64,000 nt of DNA from Paragordius varius (GCA_964247055.1 OZ176051.1:6324001-6388000), one strand, 5' to 3'; counted from the first letter of the stretch, positions 24,456 through 38,400 are shown. Notes: generated from the sequence alone by a model not told the origin. A program made the numbers and translations.

Positions 24456-27400
24456 GGAACTTTAGTAGAGAGTGAGAAAATCTGAAGGCTGCCGTGCTAA
24501 AAGCATTAATTATGGTGGCATCCTCATTTTCATCATAGCCTGTAAAGTAACCTGTGTGACTTAGGCGTAAACCATGTTTTCGTAAATCATGTTCCCCAAA
24601 AACTTTTGGTAAATATTCCTTATACGTTATGTGCTGTATAACCGCGGCTAAAATCCTTCTAGTTTCTTGGAATCTAAAATTTGATTGATTACATTTAAGT
24701 CAAAATATTTTATATCTTCCATTCACATTTTTCAAAAAGATAAACTACAAAATTTCCCTTCTTACATGATTGTAATATATCATTCAAATTATTTTTATAA
24801 AAAGAATATATTATTATATGAACAAACATTTTTTCATCGCTCCAGTGTGGGTTTTGTTCCCACAATTTTTCGGCCAATCGATTGTGCTCCCGGAGGAATA
24901 CAATATGCATCGTAGTCAACGGAGTATTTTCATTGCTTCGCATTTCGCCTTAATTTATGTATAAAACAATGAATAAATTTGCCAACATATTTATTTGTCT
25001 ATTTAAAACGATTTTTCTATCATGCATGAAAAGATTATAATCAAAATATTAATATTGACACCTATATAAGTTACGATAAATTAACATTCCAATTGATTTT
25101 TTTAATAAAGCATGGGTTTTTTTTGCAATTTAAACTTCTTTTACTACCCTTTGTCATCAACTTAAAGTTATAAGAATCTGTGTGGATTAATTATCCTCAG
25201 GTTAAAATATAAATCAAAACATTTTCTTGAAATATGTATATATATATATATACCAGCCATAAAACATGGATGCTTTTTTACACTTTGTATGAGACATTCT
25301 TCAATCACTGATTGATTTGATAAGGGGAGCAATGGTTTTCTCCTATGATCAAATGGGTGCGGTAACACTTTTAACAGGCCTTTAGTTTGTGTCAACAGTA
25401 AATAAACGAAATAATAATATAAATGTGGTTTATTAATTTAAATATTTTTCATAATTTACCTTTATGAAAGAGACGAACTTCATGAGCTTCTTCAGGCGTG
25501 TTCCCATAAACAGTAGAGGCATCAATGTAATTTGATAACTGATTTATCTGTTGCCTGGCCCCTTTTTATTATATTAAAAGTTTAATTATTATAAATTTAT
25601 ATGGCTTGTAGAAAATCTAGACCAATTCCCAAACAATCCGTTTCAATATTTTATGCTCATTTAAAACATGGGTTCCGTTTCCCAAATGAAAAATCTAAAA
25701 GACTATGCTAGCATCCTTCAAATATTTGTCAATTAAAATTTTGTATAAGTGTACTGTACCACTTTTTACGCTTATGAATAAGTATAACTCACACACTTGT
25801 AAATGTAAATTGTTAAAATTCGATTTTAATAATTTAATATGTTAGAAAAATTGGAATTAAATTGTTAAATTATAAATTTAACCCATTTTTCCCACTATAT
25901 TTTATATTAAACGCATGATAAATATGTTTGAGTGCTTTTGACTGAATGATTATTTTTATAAGCGGTTACAGTCAAGGGAAATGATAACCGGTCAGAACAA
26001 ACCCTAGTCGCAATATGTAGTTTTTTTTAAAATTAAGGCTACCTAAATTGCAGGAAAGCCCGACTCCTGGTAAGGAACGCATAGCTTGCATGCAGTTTTG
26101 ATCATGCTGACTGTAGAATTCGTCATCGTAGGGTAATTTCAATCCAAAACATAGTGGATGTTGACCCTTTATATTGGGTGGACAACAGTTTAATCTTGGG
26201 TATCGATAACCTATGATTATTTTGAATAATAAAATAATTTATATGCATAAAATTCAATGTTTTATTTCTAAGGTTATTAGTTATCAGAAACTTATTTAGG
26301 AATATATGGATATTAAAGCTGTGATAATTCAAATTTTACATGAAATTAGGAACCACTGTTGAAAATATCTAAATTTTATTTTAAAATTATCTTATTTACA
26401 TTAGAGAATATTAAATGTATCTTCTATTAATACACCAAAATGTTTTAATAATTTAGATTAATTGATATAATTACCAGTTGGCACAGGAAAAAGCGTTATA
26501 TCATGATCAATTAATTGACCAAACGACGTCATCATAACAGTTAAATGATCATGTTCTATGAACTTTGTTGGCAAACAAGTCGTACTTATGATACGAGCGT
26601 TTGGCAGATCATCCCCATCCACAGATCTTCGGATTTCACTAACACCTGTTATAAAAATATTTCTTAAAATTAACTAAATTGTTAAAAAAATAGAAAAATT
26701 AGTCAAAATAAATAAATATTCAATACCATCATTATAAACGGCTGGTATTAAGCGTTGTGGAGGCAATTCAGCCATTCCCCAAGTAGGATGCTTTAAATTG
26801 TTACAATGGCCTTCGATTGTACGGTAATTTAAGGGACACTCCCAATGTAAAACTTCTTCTTTTAGTGGGCATTGGCCTAAAAATGTTCTTGAGACATCAA
26901 GTTGATCCAAGTAGTCTGATATTTCGTATGGTCCCAATTGATAGCTGTAAAAAAAATCAAACCTCAAATATGGATAAAGTAAAATTGCTAAATTATAAAT
27001 TTAGTCTAACACTACATTTGATTAATTTCCTTAAATGGCTTTTGGATCTTTACAAGATATTAATCAAACAAATTTTTTATACATCTTTTTAACGTTTGTA
27101 TTTATCTGGAAAACTATATTATTTCGCCTGATTTATTTATACTTTTTTGTAAATCATTTGGACAATTTTGAATATATGTTAATTTTTACCTTAGTTTTTT
27201 GGCTAGGATTTGTGAGGCTTTGTCTTTAATCATAGCATATTTAGAGTATTGGACATATCTATTTCTCGGAGGCTTAAAATACCCTCTTCGATGATCTTCT
27301 TTAACAACTAATTAACAATTTGGATGATTTATAATTAATTTAGATAAAAAATTAATAGTTATTTAACAATCGACGATTAATAAACTGACCTTTTATTCTT

Positions 27401-28661
27401 ACCTTAAAACAAAATAAATCATAAATTTAAACTATTTTAAAATAATTTAAATATAGTGATAATTTATCATCTCATGCTTCAATTTTTAAAATCCGATAAA
27501 AGGATTGAATGTTATAAGGGTATAATTGTCGGAAAATCTGGCGGTCATCCATAATAAAATAAATAGAAATCAAAACGTGCCAACAGCTGATTGTCTTTTG
27601 GGTATGAAGGTGCACAATAATGTTTGTGGTATCAATTTTTCTTATTTTCAGATAAAGCGTTTTTGGTAAATTTTTATATACCATTTACACTTCAAATTCA
27701 CCCTTTAAAAGTTCAAATTTATTCTAAAATAAATTATCGTTTTTTAAGATAAAAAATTGCCTATATTTTTTTATAATTTTTAAAAAAATAAATTTTTGTT
27801 TAAAATTAAATTATTACGAAAAAAATAAACTATGCCATTAAGATATATTGATTATTAATGATGAATATTAGCCCGAAAACACATATTTATTTTTTAGGGT
27901 GTTCGAATTGTTCAAGGGTAAATTCGAATTCTTCAAGCGTGAATATGAATTATAAATGGTATATTAAAATTATCACAAACAAGGGTCATAACTTTAATGC
28001 ATAATGATTAGTACATAATCGAATTTTTTAATGCAGGTAAAATTGATCTTGTCAAAGATTTTTTGTTCTACTCCCGTTCCATAGTAATGAAAAATATATT
28101 TCTTAGAATAAAAAGTTAATTTATGTTCATATGTCAAAGAAGCGTTAAACTAATGAAAAGACATGCTTTGTTTATTATTATAAATTTCATGCTTTTGATC
28201 TAAAAATTCGGTAATCAGTAATGCTCGTGTAAATGGAAACTGTATCTGGACTGTTAAAATATTCGATTCCATGCAAAAGTTTTAACATTATTTAAGTGAA
28301 ACTCATGCGACCGTGTTATTATGAATATTCAGAATATCAGCTGTGCGGCGCTTATTTTCTAATTTGCTTAATTTCTATTTTTTTGTTTTTTATCGTCCAT
28401 CCATCTACCTAAAAACTTGAGAAAAAATATAACAGATCCCGAAATTTGACAAGCTATATTACATATAAAGCTATGGCGTTTAAAAAATTTACCTAGATCA
28501 TACACTCCAGATGACCAACTGCGTTCCAATCGGTTATACCATTTCATGGCGGTATCAATCGCATTTTCAACATCATAATTTGTAATAAACTCGAATTGGC
28601 ACTTGTCTGATATAAGCGAAATGTATATAAGAATTTGTAAAATAAAATATCGTAAAGACAT
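22307..28661 (-). CDS. Secreted animal haem peroxidase
   Basis: Extracellular haem-dependent peroxidase of the myeloperoxidase/peroxidasin superfamily, closest in style to insect peroxidases. Thirteen exons join in phase: 28493-28661, 27190-27307, 26727-26944, 26475-26645, 26043-26210, 25460-25561, 25254-25379, 24828-24948, 24461-24673, 23829-24046, 23408-23570, 23081-23262, 22307-22416. They predict 692 residues. The start ATG opens a hydrophobic signal peptide. [10 protein letters not shown] near 140 is a family signature. Distal residues are in [10 protein letters not shown] (Gln 212, Asp 215, His 216); Arg 361 and Glu 364 in [17 protein letters not shown] follows; the proximal His 465 is in [26 protein letters not shown] and GPTFACIVG complete the domain. 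The usual C-terminal NPxxxC is absent after RDVFLTT, so a further small exon is possible. Two donors are weak (GTTTGT, GTTCCA). No Ig or LRR modules precede it, so it is not peroxidasin itself. Confidence 0.9.
24394..24448. repeat. (TA)n microsatellite in a peroxidase intron
   Basis: About 54 bp of uninterrupted TA, the longest in the window. In the gene's orientation it begins about 13 nt after the non-consensus GTTCCA donor. Confidence 0.9.
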
Positions 28662-29689
28662 GGATATATGATCACTATGGATAATAATAAAATATAGATG
28701 AAAGTTGATAATACATTATATAAAAATTCTATCTACTTTATCCTATTAACTAAATCCAAAACAATTTTTTTCCAAAAATACAAAAATGTGTTATAACATT
28801 ATCAAAAAATTAACTGTTTTATTTGTGAAAAAAAATTCACATAACTTAAATGGTCACGGTCATACATTTTATCATTATTATTATTTATTATGTAGTAATG
28901 AATACTTGTCAACGTAGTTTAAAACCACCTTTATGCACCTTTTAAAAGTAGAGAAAAGTTTAGATGCAGACAAAATATGGTTTTTTTGTTGAACATATGA
29001 GGTTTACTAATTTGCTCATGATGATAAATTTAAGATTGGATTAATTTATTTTATAATTTTAGGGAATCTAATTGATTTTTTTCTGAATTCTGCAAATATA
29101 ACCAATAATATGGCTGTTTACTGAATTCTAATAATTCATTTTCATTATCACTAGTTAAGACGTGTCACGCGCTGGAACGAAATTCAAAACTAGGAACCGT
29201 TCATAGATTATTCTTTTAATTTTTATGAGATAATACAAAAAATAACGGGTTGTTTTATTTACAAATTTAAGAAATGAAATTATTATTTTGATAATCAAGC
29301 TTAGTGCGTCCTGAATTTGAAAATTTTGTCTTTATCTTGACTACCAAAATTAATATTTTACCCTATGCATTTAAAATTGAACAATTTGGAGCAATTAATG
29401 TTTCATAAAATAACAGATCGCTATCTCAATCAAATTTAGTTTACTCTTGATGCGCAATTATTTTCATTATCCAACCTCATTTTTAAGGGAGCTCATAAAA
29501 TTAAATATTATTATTATTATTAATACAAATGTTCAGCAATAAATTAAATTAATATTCAACATTGTAATGGTACCTAATTTTTTTCCCAGTTCCGTGGGGA
29601 AAGAAATTTTAAAAATAAAGCCGATGTTATAAAAAATTTAAAAATATAAATAAAGCATAAAAAAGGATTTGAAAATGAGGGTTAGCCAT

Positions 29690-30510
29690 TTCCTAGTCAT
29701 CAATTGTTCCTGTTCACAATTTTATTATCACATTAACCACTTCCTAACCATTCCATTTTCACCATTAACCAATTATTACCGTATCATCCATTCTTCCTCT
29801 TTATCCTTTCTTCTTTAAACTGCTCCCAACCGTCTCCTTTCTTCTTTGACCATTGCTAATCGTTTCCTTTAATCTTTAACCATTGATAGCCGTTATCTTT
29901 AATCTTTAACCAATGTTAATCGTTTTCTCTCTTCTTATACCAGATCCCAACTGTTTCCACTTTTCTCAAACCAGCTTTTAACCGTTTTCTTTCTTCCTTA
30001 ACCATTGCTAACCGTTTTTTAATCTTTGTATTTTAATAATAGTTTCCTTTAATCTTTAACCCTTGGTAACCGTTTCCTTTAATTAACCCATCCTAACCAT
30101 TTCCTTTAATCTTTGACCTTTGGTAACCGTTTCATTAAATTTTTAACCTTTGGCAACCATTTCCTTTAATATTTAACCATTAATCATTAGCCATTGCTAA
30201 CTGTTTCTTTTAATCTATTACCAACGCTAATTGTTTTCTCTCTTCTTTTACCAGAAACCAACCGTTTCCACTCTTCTCAAACCAGCCTACAGACATTTTC
30301 TTTCTTCCTTAACCAGTGCTAACCGTTTCCTTAAATCTTTAACCGTTACTAACCATTTCCTTTCTTTTTTAACCATCTCCTAACCGTGTCTTTTCTTTTA
30401 TAAACAGTTCCTAACCGTTTTCATTATTTTTAATCGATTCCCCACCGTGTGCCTTCTTCTTCACCATCTTTAACTGTCTCCTTTCTTCTTTAACCACTAT
30501 TTCATTTTTC
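29690..30510. repeat. Degenerate 30-bp minisatellite
   Basis: About 27 imperfect units, on the plus strand of the form GCTAACCGTTTCC followed by TTTAATCTTTAACCAT, pyrimidine-rich throughout. AACCGT or AACTGT recurs at least 13 times. A higher-order period of about 305 bp is visible: a distinctive block with TTCCACTYTTCTCAAACCAG occurs near 29955 and again near 30260. Similar single units continue to about 30980. It sits between two divergent genes. Confidence 0.75.
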
Positions 30511-30679
30511 TGGAAGCGCTAAGAAAAGGATAACAACGGGAATAAAAAAGTGAACGAAAAATATATGCATTTATGGGGTTTTATTAAAAAATGTTGTTTG
30601 AATATCTGATTATAGTTTGTGTGTCACCTTTTATTTCCTAACTGTTCAATATAAATGGTGTTTTTTGACAAAAATGCAA

Positions 30680-30830
30680 AACTTAAATGAACCATTCTTT
30701 AAATCAAAACTCCGAAGTAATAGGTTTCGTATCATAGTATTATATAGAATTTTTTATTAAATCTTAAAGCGTTTTAAACTGTTTTCATGCGCCTTATAGT
30801 AGTATAAAATACGCTTTACAAAATTTTCAA
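30680..30830. repeat. Partial copy of the 825-1190 relic
   Basis: Shares CCTTATAGTAGTATAAAATA-like and ACGCTTT blocks and the ATGAACCATTCTTTAAA block with the right arm of the element near 1060-1160. Ends are approximate. Confidence 0.45.
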
Positions 30831-31670
30831 TCCTCTTTAATCATTTCTAACCGTTTCTTTTTTTCCTAACTTTAACTATTTCTAAATGTTCTGTTCCTTA
30901 TTCCCGTTTACCATTTTGTAAATACCGTCTATTTCTTATGTCGCCTACCACCATTCTCTTCCATTTTAACCGCAATTTATTACCAATCCATTTCTTCCAG
31001 TTCAAATATAACGTAATAATGAATCAATAATGATTGATAACGCATAATGAACTTTTTTAAATGATTCTTTATAATTAAATATAGAAAATATCGAAATAGA
31101 ATGCGTTTATATTTTAGGACTTTGCCAAATAGGTTATAAATTTAGTTTGCAGTTAGCTTAAAAAATATGGGCAATGCCTGCATCAGTGTCCAAACTACGG
31201 GCCTTCGCGGGAAAGTTTGGCGAATTCCACCGTAGACTAACACTTCCTTTTTTAAGAAGGAGCCATTCATGTTTAGTTTCGTCAATTTTGTACAGGTGGT
31301 AATTTAATTTTAAAAGTTAAATGTGATATTTTCTAACTACTCATAAAGGACACCGGAACTAATATCAATTGTATCTTTATTTGACATTTTTTTGTGACTC
31401 CGAGGTGAATACTTTAGTATTTTAAAAGTAGCAAATAATTTATCAATTTTTTCCATTTTTTTATAATTGTTAACTAAAATTACAATATAGATTTGATAAT
31501 AAAAAATATGGTTATAATATGAACTTTATCATTAAAACGTTTAAATTTTATACAACATAACAGCTCAAAATCAATTGTTGTAAAAATTATGATTTAATTA
31601 AAAATAAATATCAATATAGATAAGTTTTTATTATCACTATAAGCTGAATGAATTTTTATATTCATAGTCT

Positions 31671-32586
31671 ATGACAATATACTTTATGATTATCCTTTAT
31701 TTCATTATCATTGATTCTATCCCGAGTATACCCAGAATCAAAAAGAGACAGGCTACAGGTAATCTTCTAAATTTATTCCATTATACGCTTTATGTTTACA
31801 GGGTTCATATTCTTATTATAAACTTTGCCTAAATATTTAAGTTAACTTATAATTTATTCAAACAAAACCGCCAATCAAATAAGGCCCTAGTTTGATAAAT
31901 GCTTAACTGAGGTTCTTTTATTTTAAGCGATTTATAAATTACAAGTAAAATTGTTAAATATTATAATCTATATAACTTTTAATATAGATAGCACAGTGAC
32001 CATCGAGGTTACGATGGTAAAAAGAAAAACGACAAAATTTCAATACTTACATCCAAATACCACAACCACTATATATGACAAAACAAATTATGGAACATCT
32101 CCTTATGCTACAACTCCTGTAAATAAGGATACCCCAGATTCTAAAACAACTTCCACGAGTCCAACAAAATCAAACCATTTTACAACATTATTATCAACAG
32201 CAACTATTTCAACTCATAATGTAACAACTTTCGCCACAAAGCTTAAAACACAATCAAGTACAACTTTTGAAGTAACTTTAAGTCCTTCCCAAAATAAAAA
32301 TAATAATAATGTACCAACAATACCTGACTCCAATAATGAATCGACGTTACTAACAAGTACTTCGGCCGATCTGAAACCCAAATCTGGTAAAACTTTACCT
32401 GGAAACAAGACTCGTACAAGACCTACCGTGACAAAATCGTCAGACACAAAAACTACAAACATTACAATCAAAAAATCTAAAAGCCAATCAGTTTTAGCTA
32501 TAGTTATAATTATTGTGATTGCAATTATTATTACTTTGGTATGTTTGTTGGTATACATTAGGAGGCCAAAAGAAGGTAGAATATAA
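31671..32586 (+). CDS. Small Thr-rich single-pass membrane mucin
   Basis: Two exons, 31671-31758 and 31988-32586, join in phase 1 and predict 228 residues. The N-terminus is a hydrophobic signal peptide (MTIYFMIILYFIIIDSIPS), followed closely by a basic KKR that could be a proprotein cleavage site. Residues from about 40 to 185 are Thr/Ser/Lys/Asn-rich with many potential O-glycosylation sites and several NxT/S sequons. A strongly hydrophobic helix (about 197-220) is followed by a short basic tail RRPKEGRI. This is the plan of a type I membrane mucin or stalk protein at the cell surface. No enzymatic or binding domain is seen and no family is recognised. The antisense ORF at 32214-32558 is its shadow. 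The exon-2 acceptor ATATAG/AT and donor CAG/GTAATC are both good. Confidence 0.7.
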
Positions 32587-35453
32587 TTATATATGCTTGA
32601 TTTTTAGGCTAATTTTATAAAATATTATCTTTTGATGCCACCCATTAACGATTTCTTGAAATTTTATTTAGGAATTTAATCGTGTTATTTATTCGATTTT
32701 AATATTTTAAACAATAATTATAGTACTTAATTTACAAATAATGAACTTTTGAAAAATGTGCTGAATATAAAATTATTTAAAAAAAATATAATTGCCCCTT
32801 GATATATAATGTCAGCATAATGAGTCTATCCAAACACCACTACTAGGATTTGTTTCGTTCCGATAAATAAGCCGGCTCATACCTTAAGCAAATCCATGTT
32901 TTCCTCTTTCTTGTTTAGTTTAAAGTTATGAAATTTTCCTTAGCCACAAAAATGGTGCCCAAATATTTTTAATCTAGCAATTATATTTAGGATAATTTTG
33001 GGCCGGCTCATTCATCAAAAGGCTGGGATCAAGACTTAATTAAATGGCCCTAGAGTTAGGTTAGCGTAAACGTAGTGAGTGGAACAATTACGAATTAGAA
33101 CCAGAACAATCTCTAATATCTACCGATTCATGAATTTATCATAAAGCCATTTGAAAAAAAATAAATTTTAGCAGTATAACACTCAAATTCTATTTATGCG
33201 ACCTTTGATAAAACAAAATTGCAGAATCAAAATTATCCAATTGGTATAAAAATATATCGACGACTTGATTTAAGGTCAGACAATAAATAGATTATACTTT
33301 GAATTTTAGTAGTTTGTTTTTGATTATCCCATATTGGTCTGTTGTATTATTTAATTTATAGAACAATATAAATAATTTAAGTCATTTACGAAAGGCTTAT
33401 AAGATTTTAAATTGATTTGTATATGAAGAAGAGTATAAATTAATATTATTGGTTTCAATTTATTAGGTAAGTATTTTCTTCAATATCAAATTTAAACAGT
33501 TTTTGTTAATTGGCAAAATTATTAAATTGAAGACCGTTATATTTTGGTACTTAACACTTCATTACCTTTTCGCTTTTTTGTCCTATTACGTTTTGGAGTA
33601 GTTTTATCCCAGAGCTCTGTAAATAAATTACGAGTTCGAAAGTTTTTTTAGTTATTATTATCAAACATTTTAATCATGTTTAGATAAAAAAACTTATATT
33701 TTTTAGTCTTGAAAGTTTTTTCTGGTAAAATGTGGCCTAGAACCTTTTTAATAATTATTTACGTTTTCTAACCATTATGCACATTTATTTGTCTGTTGCA
33801 TTAGCGTATTAAAAACTTTTTAAAAAATGGCGGCAAAAAAGTTTGAGATGAGGATTTTTTACAATTTAACATTTTTGAAAAAAAAATTGTATAATGCATC
33901 TCAAAGGCTAAAGAAAGCATATTTTAAAATTCGGCTTAATACCTGCAAAACTGTAAGATATTCAAATTTTAAATCACTCTGGGCTATATATTACCCCATA
34001 AGGTAATGGAATCTTAATATATACATATAAATAATATATTTTGGCATTTTAGGGTTCGAGTGTTGATAAGTCAAAACTAAATAGCTGAACGGACATTTAT
34101 AAACTCAGTGCTTTATTGTTGTAACCAATCACTGGATATATATCACAAAAAAATATAAATATATATTTTACGGAATAATAAAAAAATTAATCGATTAAAT
34201 TGATATTTAAAATGCAGTAATATATTCTTAAATTTTATATATCACATAATAAACATATGTTTTAAATTTTTACTGGTTATTTCTAAAATGTACAACGGTC
34301 ATCGATATACTACTGAAGGGGCATTCAAAACCGCCAGACCTAATCATATCTATCAGATTTATTAAGTTTAACACGTCATTATTAAAAACATTAATTGAAT
34401 TTTTATCATTTATTAAAATATCATTTTATCAAATATATATGATGCCTTTAGTAAATGAAGGTAAGGGGAAAATGTATGTGCTAGTCAACCCAACATTTAA
34501 CATCGATGACGTTTTTCAAGGAAGAGCTAGTGGAAAATCAAATATGTAAATTTATGAATAAAAAATACTTTTTAAATAAATTTCTATTATATTGTGGACT
34601 GTTATTTTAAAAAGTATGTTTCGTTGTAAGAAATTTAATTGTAATTTCTAGCGGTAATCTAGTTTTTATTTTATCTAATTGAACGTCTTGAATAAAAGCA
34701 TGAGCATATAGTTTATATTAATAGTTTCCTTCTTTAGAAATTAGGCCAAATTTAAGTATTCGCTTAATATTGCTAATTTTTTATAAACTGTAAAAACACA
34801 CACGCTAAGACTACTAAAAAACAGAGATTTTGAAAACCGTTTACTATTGTTTAGCTGGCCCTATTTAAGGGGTAAATGGCTAATATAATAATTTAATCAA
34901 CAATATATTACAATTAATTGAGTTTACCGATTGTTTTAATATGATCCACATCAAATTGGATATCATGTAATACATATATAATTTAAATATTATGTCAATA
35001 AAAAGATTCTTTAAAAATAAAAAACTATGCATGAAATGGCTGAGTAATGCTAAATCTATATAAGAAATACATTTATTTTGTAGACAAAGAGACATTTAAT
35101 AATAATATATAAATATATAGCAAAAGTGTAATGAATAACAAAGCGGACTGTATATAAATGGAAAAAATTATAAATAGTGGCACAATGATGTCTATATATT
35201 AAACTTATAGCAATAAGAAGGGTTTTTCCATTAAAAATATATTATTATATAAATTTATAAGTATAAAATTGCATTAGGTGGTGTTGGGTCATATATTATA
35301 TTGAATATATTCATAAGAAGAGATATGATTCTCATTTAAGTCATTATACATAACAATCATAATCAATTCCAAACTTATAATTGTAAAATTAACTTTTTGG
35401 TTATTTTGATGGTCATAATTGCAGGTGTTTTTAGCACTCTTGTTGTTTATGTG
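32587..35453. other. Intergenic, repeats only
   Basis: Lies between the small mucin and the 3' end of the PIP5K gene. It holds the AAGCCGGCTCA motif at about 32868 with a related GCCGGCTCA near 33003, and one copy of a dispersed repeat at about 33795-34010 (second copy 54110-54290). No exon was found. The ORF at 34880-35095 is A+T-rich noise. Confidence 0.5.
33795..34010 (+). repeat. Dispersed repeat, copy 1
   Basis: Shares with 54110-54290, in order, GATGAGGATTTTTTACAA, a CATAAAATGCATAT/AAAGCATATTTTAAAA-like block, TTGACTTAATA/CGGCTTAATA, and a CTRGGGTATATA/CTGGGCTATATA block. It is non-coding and of unknown class. Confidence 0.45.
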
Positions 35454-38400
35454 TCATTTGCCAACATCATCATAATATTTTATGGTGTATTGGGGAAAGT
35501 TTTGATTATATGCTTTAATTGGTAGCTTTATTTGTGCAGTCGATTTTGAATCGAGAGAATTTTGTGTAGAATTCAATGTTAGAGATTTTCTATATGGTAT
35601 AGTTGGACTTATGTATGCTATTTTAGGGGTTGGGGTTACATTATCCGTACTGCGTACACTTTCAGACATACGCGTCGGGGAAAGGGAATTGTTGTTCTCA
35701 GTTTGTGTTAACATACTACCCTTATTCAAAGTGCCATCATCTAAAAAATAGCAAAAGTTTAATTTTAACATAGAGTAGCGTATGGTGCATAATTTAGTTT
35801 GTTCAAGATTAAAATTTTAAGGTTGTTTAATTGCAATTATTTCTAATCTTTATGTCAAACGCTACTGTAAATTAAATGTTAATTAATATAAATTATTACA
35901 CAATATATTGTTTAAATTTTTTGGGCAACAAAACATAACGTATTAATTGAGTAAATGTTCCTTATAAAAATTAGACTATTTTTTTAAAAAATGTTAACTA
36001 CATTTTTTCGTACAATATCATATTAATTTAATGTCGCTTTTTTTCCAGACATAAAAAAATATATGTAAAATATGATTGAACTATACATTGTTGTTTTACA
36101 ACAATATCAAACTAAGTAAAACCATATCGTTTTTTATGCATATACCCAAAGAGTATTGAGATGAAGACAAATCCTCTGCAGCCGTGTTATAATCTGATGC
36201 ATGAGTAGCAAACGACGTGGCATGAGATTCATTTGATTGGATTGAGAAATTACTTAAGCTAGGTTTAACGAGCGTTTCACGCCCTCCCCCATTTTTGCCT
36301 TCGTAATGGTTTTTTGTGATTTGTAATGTAGAACTCGGGCTGGTTTTAGCGTAAGAATTTGAAATTGGTGAAATGGGATCTATTGCCTTATAATTTTGAG
36401 TATTGGATCGTTGATTCATTAGAGAATGCTGTTGATGTGCTTGATATACTTGATCTGCTATCTTCTGCTGCTGAGCTTAGAAAATATAAAATTTTAGGCA
36501 TTGGGTAAAATTATTTATTGTTGAAACCTTTACCTGTAACGTAGGATAAAATAAAACTAATTGTTACCATAACATAATATTTTTCTTATTTTTATTAAAT
36601 GATAATTATTTAGTTAACAATATATTAATTTTTTGAATTGATTTAAATAATAATAAAACTGCAACGCATTTTAAAAATTGAGAGCAAATATAGTTTTTAT
36701 AAAAATAGGTAAAATATGATTTTGACGCTTATAATGAAAAAGTCAAGGCATACTTTCCCAGTTTTGTTGAGAGATAGGCGGTATAACATTCAAAGAATTT
36801 TTCTGTGCGTTGGGTGTTGAACCAATTGGAGAAGATTTTTCGCTCGGAATATGTGGCAGCTTTCTAAAAAATTTAGAAAAAATATAAAAACTATATAAAT
36901 TATTATTTACAAAAGCGCAAATTAATACAAAAAAAGGCTCAAATACTACCTTAGAGTTCGTGGATCGGTAGATTTTGGAATGTTGTTAGTGTTTTTAATT
37001 GGTAGAGGAGCAATATTTTTACCACCTTTCTGGGTTTCTTTGTTTGATGTTGTGGACGAAGATGACTTTGAATCATAATCAGGGGGTGGAGTTCGAGGTG
37101 GCGAATCATTACTAATTAGGATAAAAACAATCGAATTTCGTCAAATAAATCAGGTTAAACACAGTAAAAATATAATTTTATGTCACTATTGCAAAATTTA
37201 TCGTTTCAAAAATGACTATATCTAAAAATTTATATATATAGGTAAATTTCTTTATTATTAAGTAAAATGATCATTTCAAATCAAAGTACCTACCGATTTA
37301 TCGTATCGGTTGAATTATGTGTTTGGAAAAAGGATTCTCGCTTCTTACGAATCTGTTCTTGAAGCACTGTAGCATAATTTTCTGGTGTTAAAACACGACG
37401 GTTATTAAGAGTGGTGGAATCATTTAGTATCATTTCGTTTGACACGTTTGTAGAGGTGGGACTATTATTAATTTTTTTGAGTGAATCTCGTGATATTGAA
37501 GTAGGTAATTTGCTCAAACTTATGTCATCCATATATGCTTTGTGCTCTAATTCGGGTCCAATATCTGCTTGTATATCAGTCCCATATGGTATTCCATATT
37601 GATCAACCATTTTAACATCGGATTGGGGTGGTGTTTGCCAAGTAACATCAGGAAATCTAAAATGTAAAATATATACATAATGAAAGTTTTTAAATTATGT
37701 TTCAATGCTAAATATTTTATAATACAAAAGCCAAACATTTTTTATTAACAAAACTAGTATTCATAATGGTTAGAAAGTCAAAAATGACAAATTGAAATAT
37801 ATCTCAAGCAAAATAAACTTCATAGGTTTGTCCGTGATAGGAGAAGTGTTCAAATATTGATTTCCAATCGTATTTTCATTATCATTCTCATGACTTTGTT
37901 GCGAATTTTGTGACGTTGGTGTATTAGAAGCAATTTGAAAATGCCTTTTTAAAGTGGACTCAGTAGAGTTATTTAGAGGGGTATTAGAGATATCATGGGT
38001 GTTTGGTAAGGCATTTGTAGCGGAAAAACCGGGAGAATATACACCAGATTTGTTTATGGCAGAAGATTGTGGGTTTTCATTTGGATATTGATTATCATTT
38101 TGGTTATTGTAATAATTTTCATTGTGATCATCGTAAATAATTTTTTTGTACAGAGCGCCTGTGTGAAACGATGCCGAATCTCTGGCTAACGAAGAAGTTT
38201 TATTGCGATATCGAAGTGATGTAGATTTATTATTACTGATAGTGGTGGTCCCTTCGATTGGCATAGAGTGACCACGATTAACATTGTTAGTGTTATCCAA
38301 GGTTGTTGAATATTTTATTCTAAGAAGCAAAAAGAAATTGATATTTAAATGCTTTAATCCACAAAAAATCGGTTCAAAAAACACTTGTCATATAAAATTA

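Larger units (their letters stand above)
28662..31670. other. Intergenic between divergent genes
   Basis: The peroxidase gene (-) and the small mucin gene (+) diverge from here. The stretch holds the minisatellite at 29690-30510, a partial repeat relic at 30680-30830, and a short G+C-richer patch near 31175-31280 (CGGGCCTTCGCGGGAAAGTT) of unknown nature. No exon was found. Confidence 0.55.

Noticed and set aside
24685..24915. Plus-strand ORF, 76 aa
   Set aside because: Antisense to the peroxidase exon containing LREHNRLAE.
29690..30510. CRISPR-like array
   Set aside because: Repeats are contiguous and degenerate, with no unique spacers, and the genome is eukaryotic.
32214..32558. Minus-strand ORF, 114 aa, hydrophobic start
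   Set aside because: Exact antisense of the Thr-rich mucin exon; the apparent signal sequence is the complement of the mucin's membrane helix.
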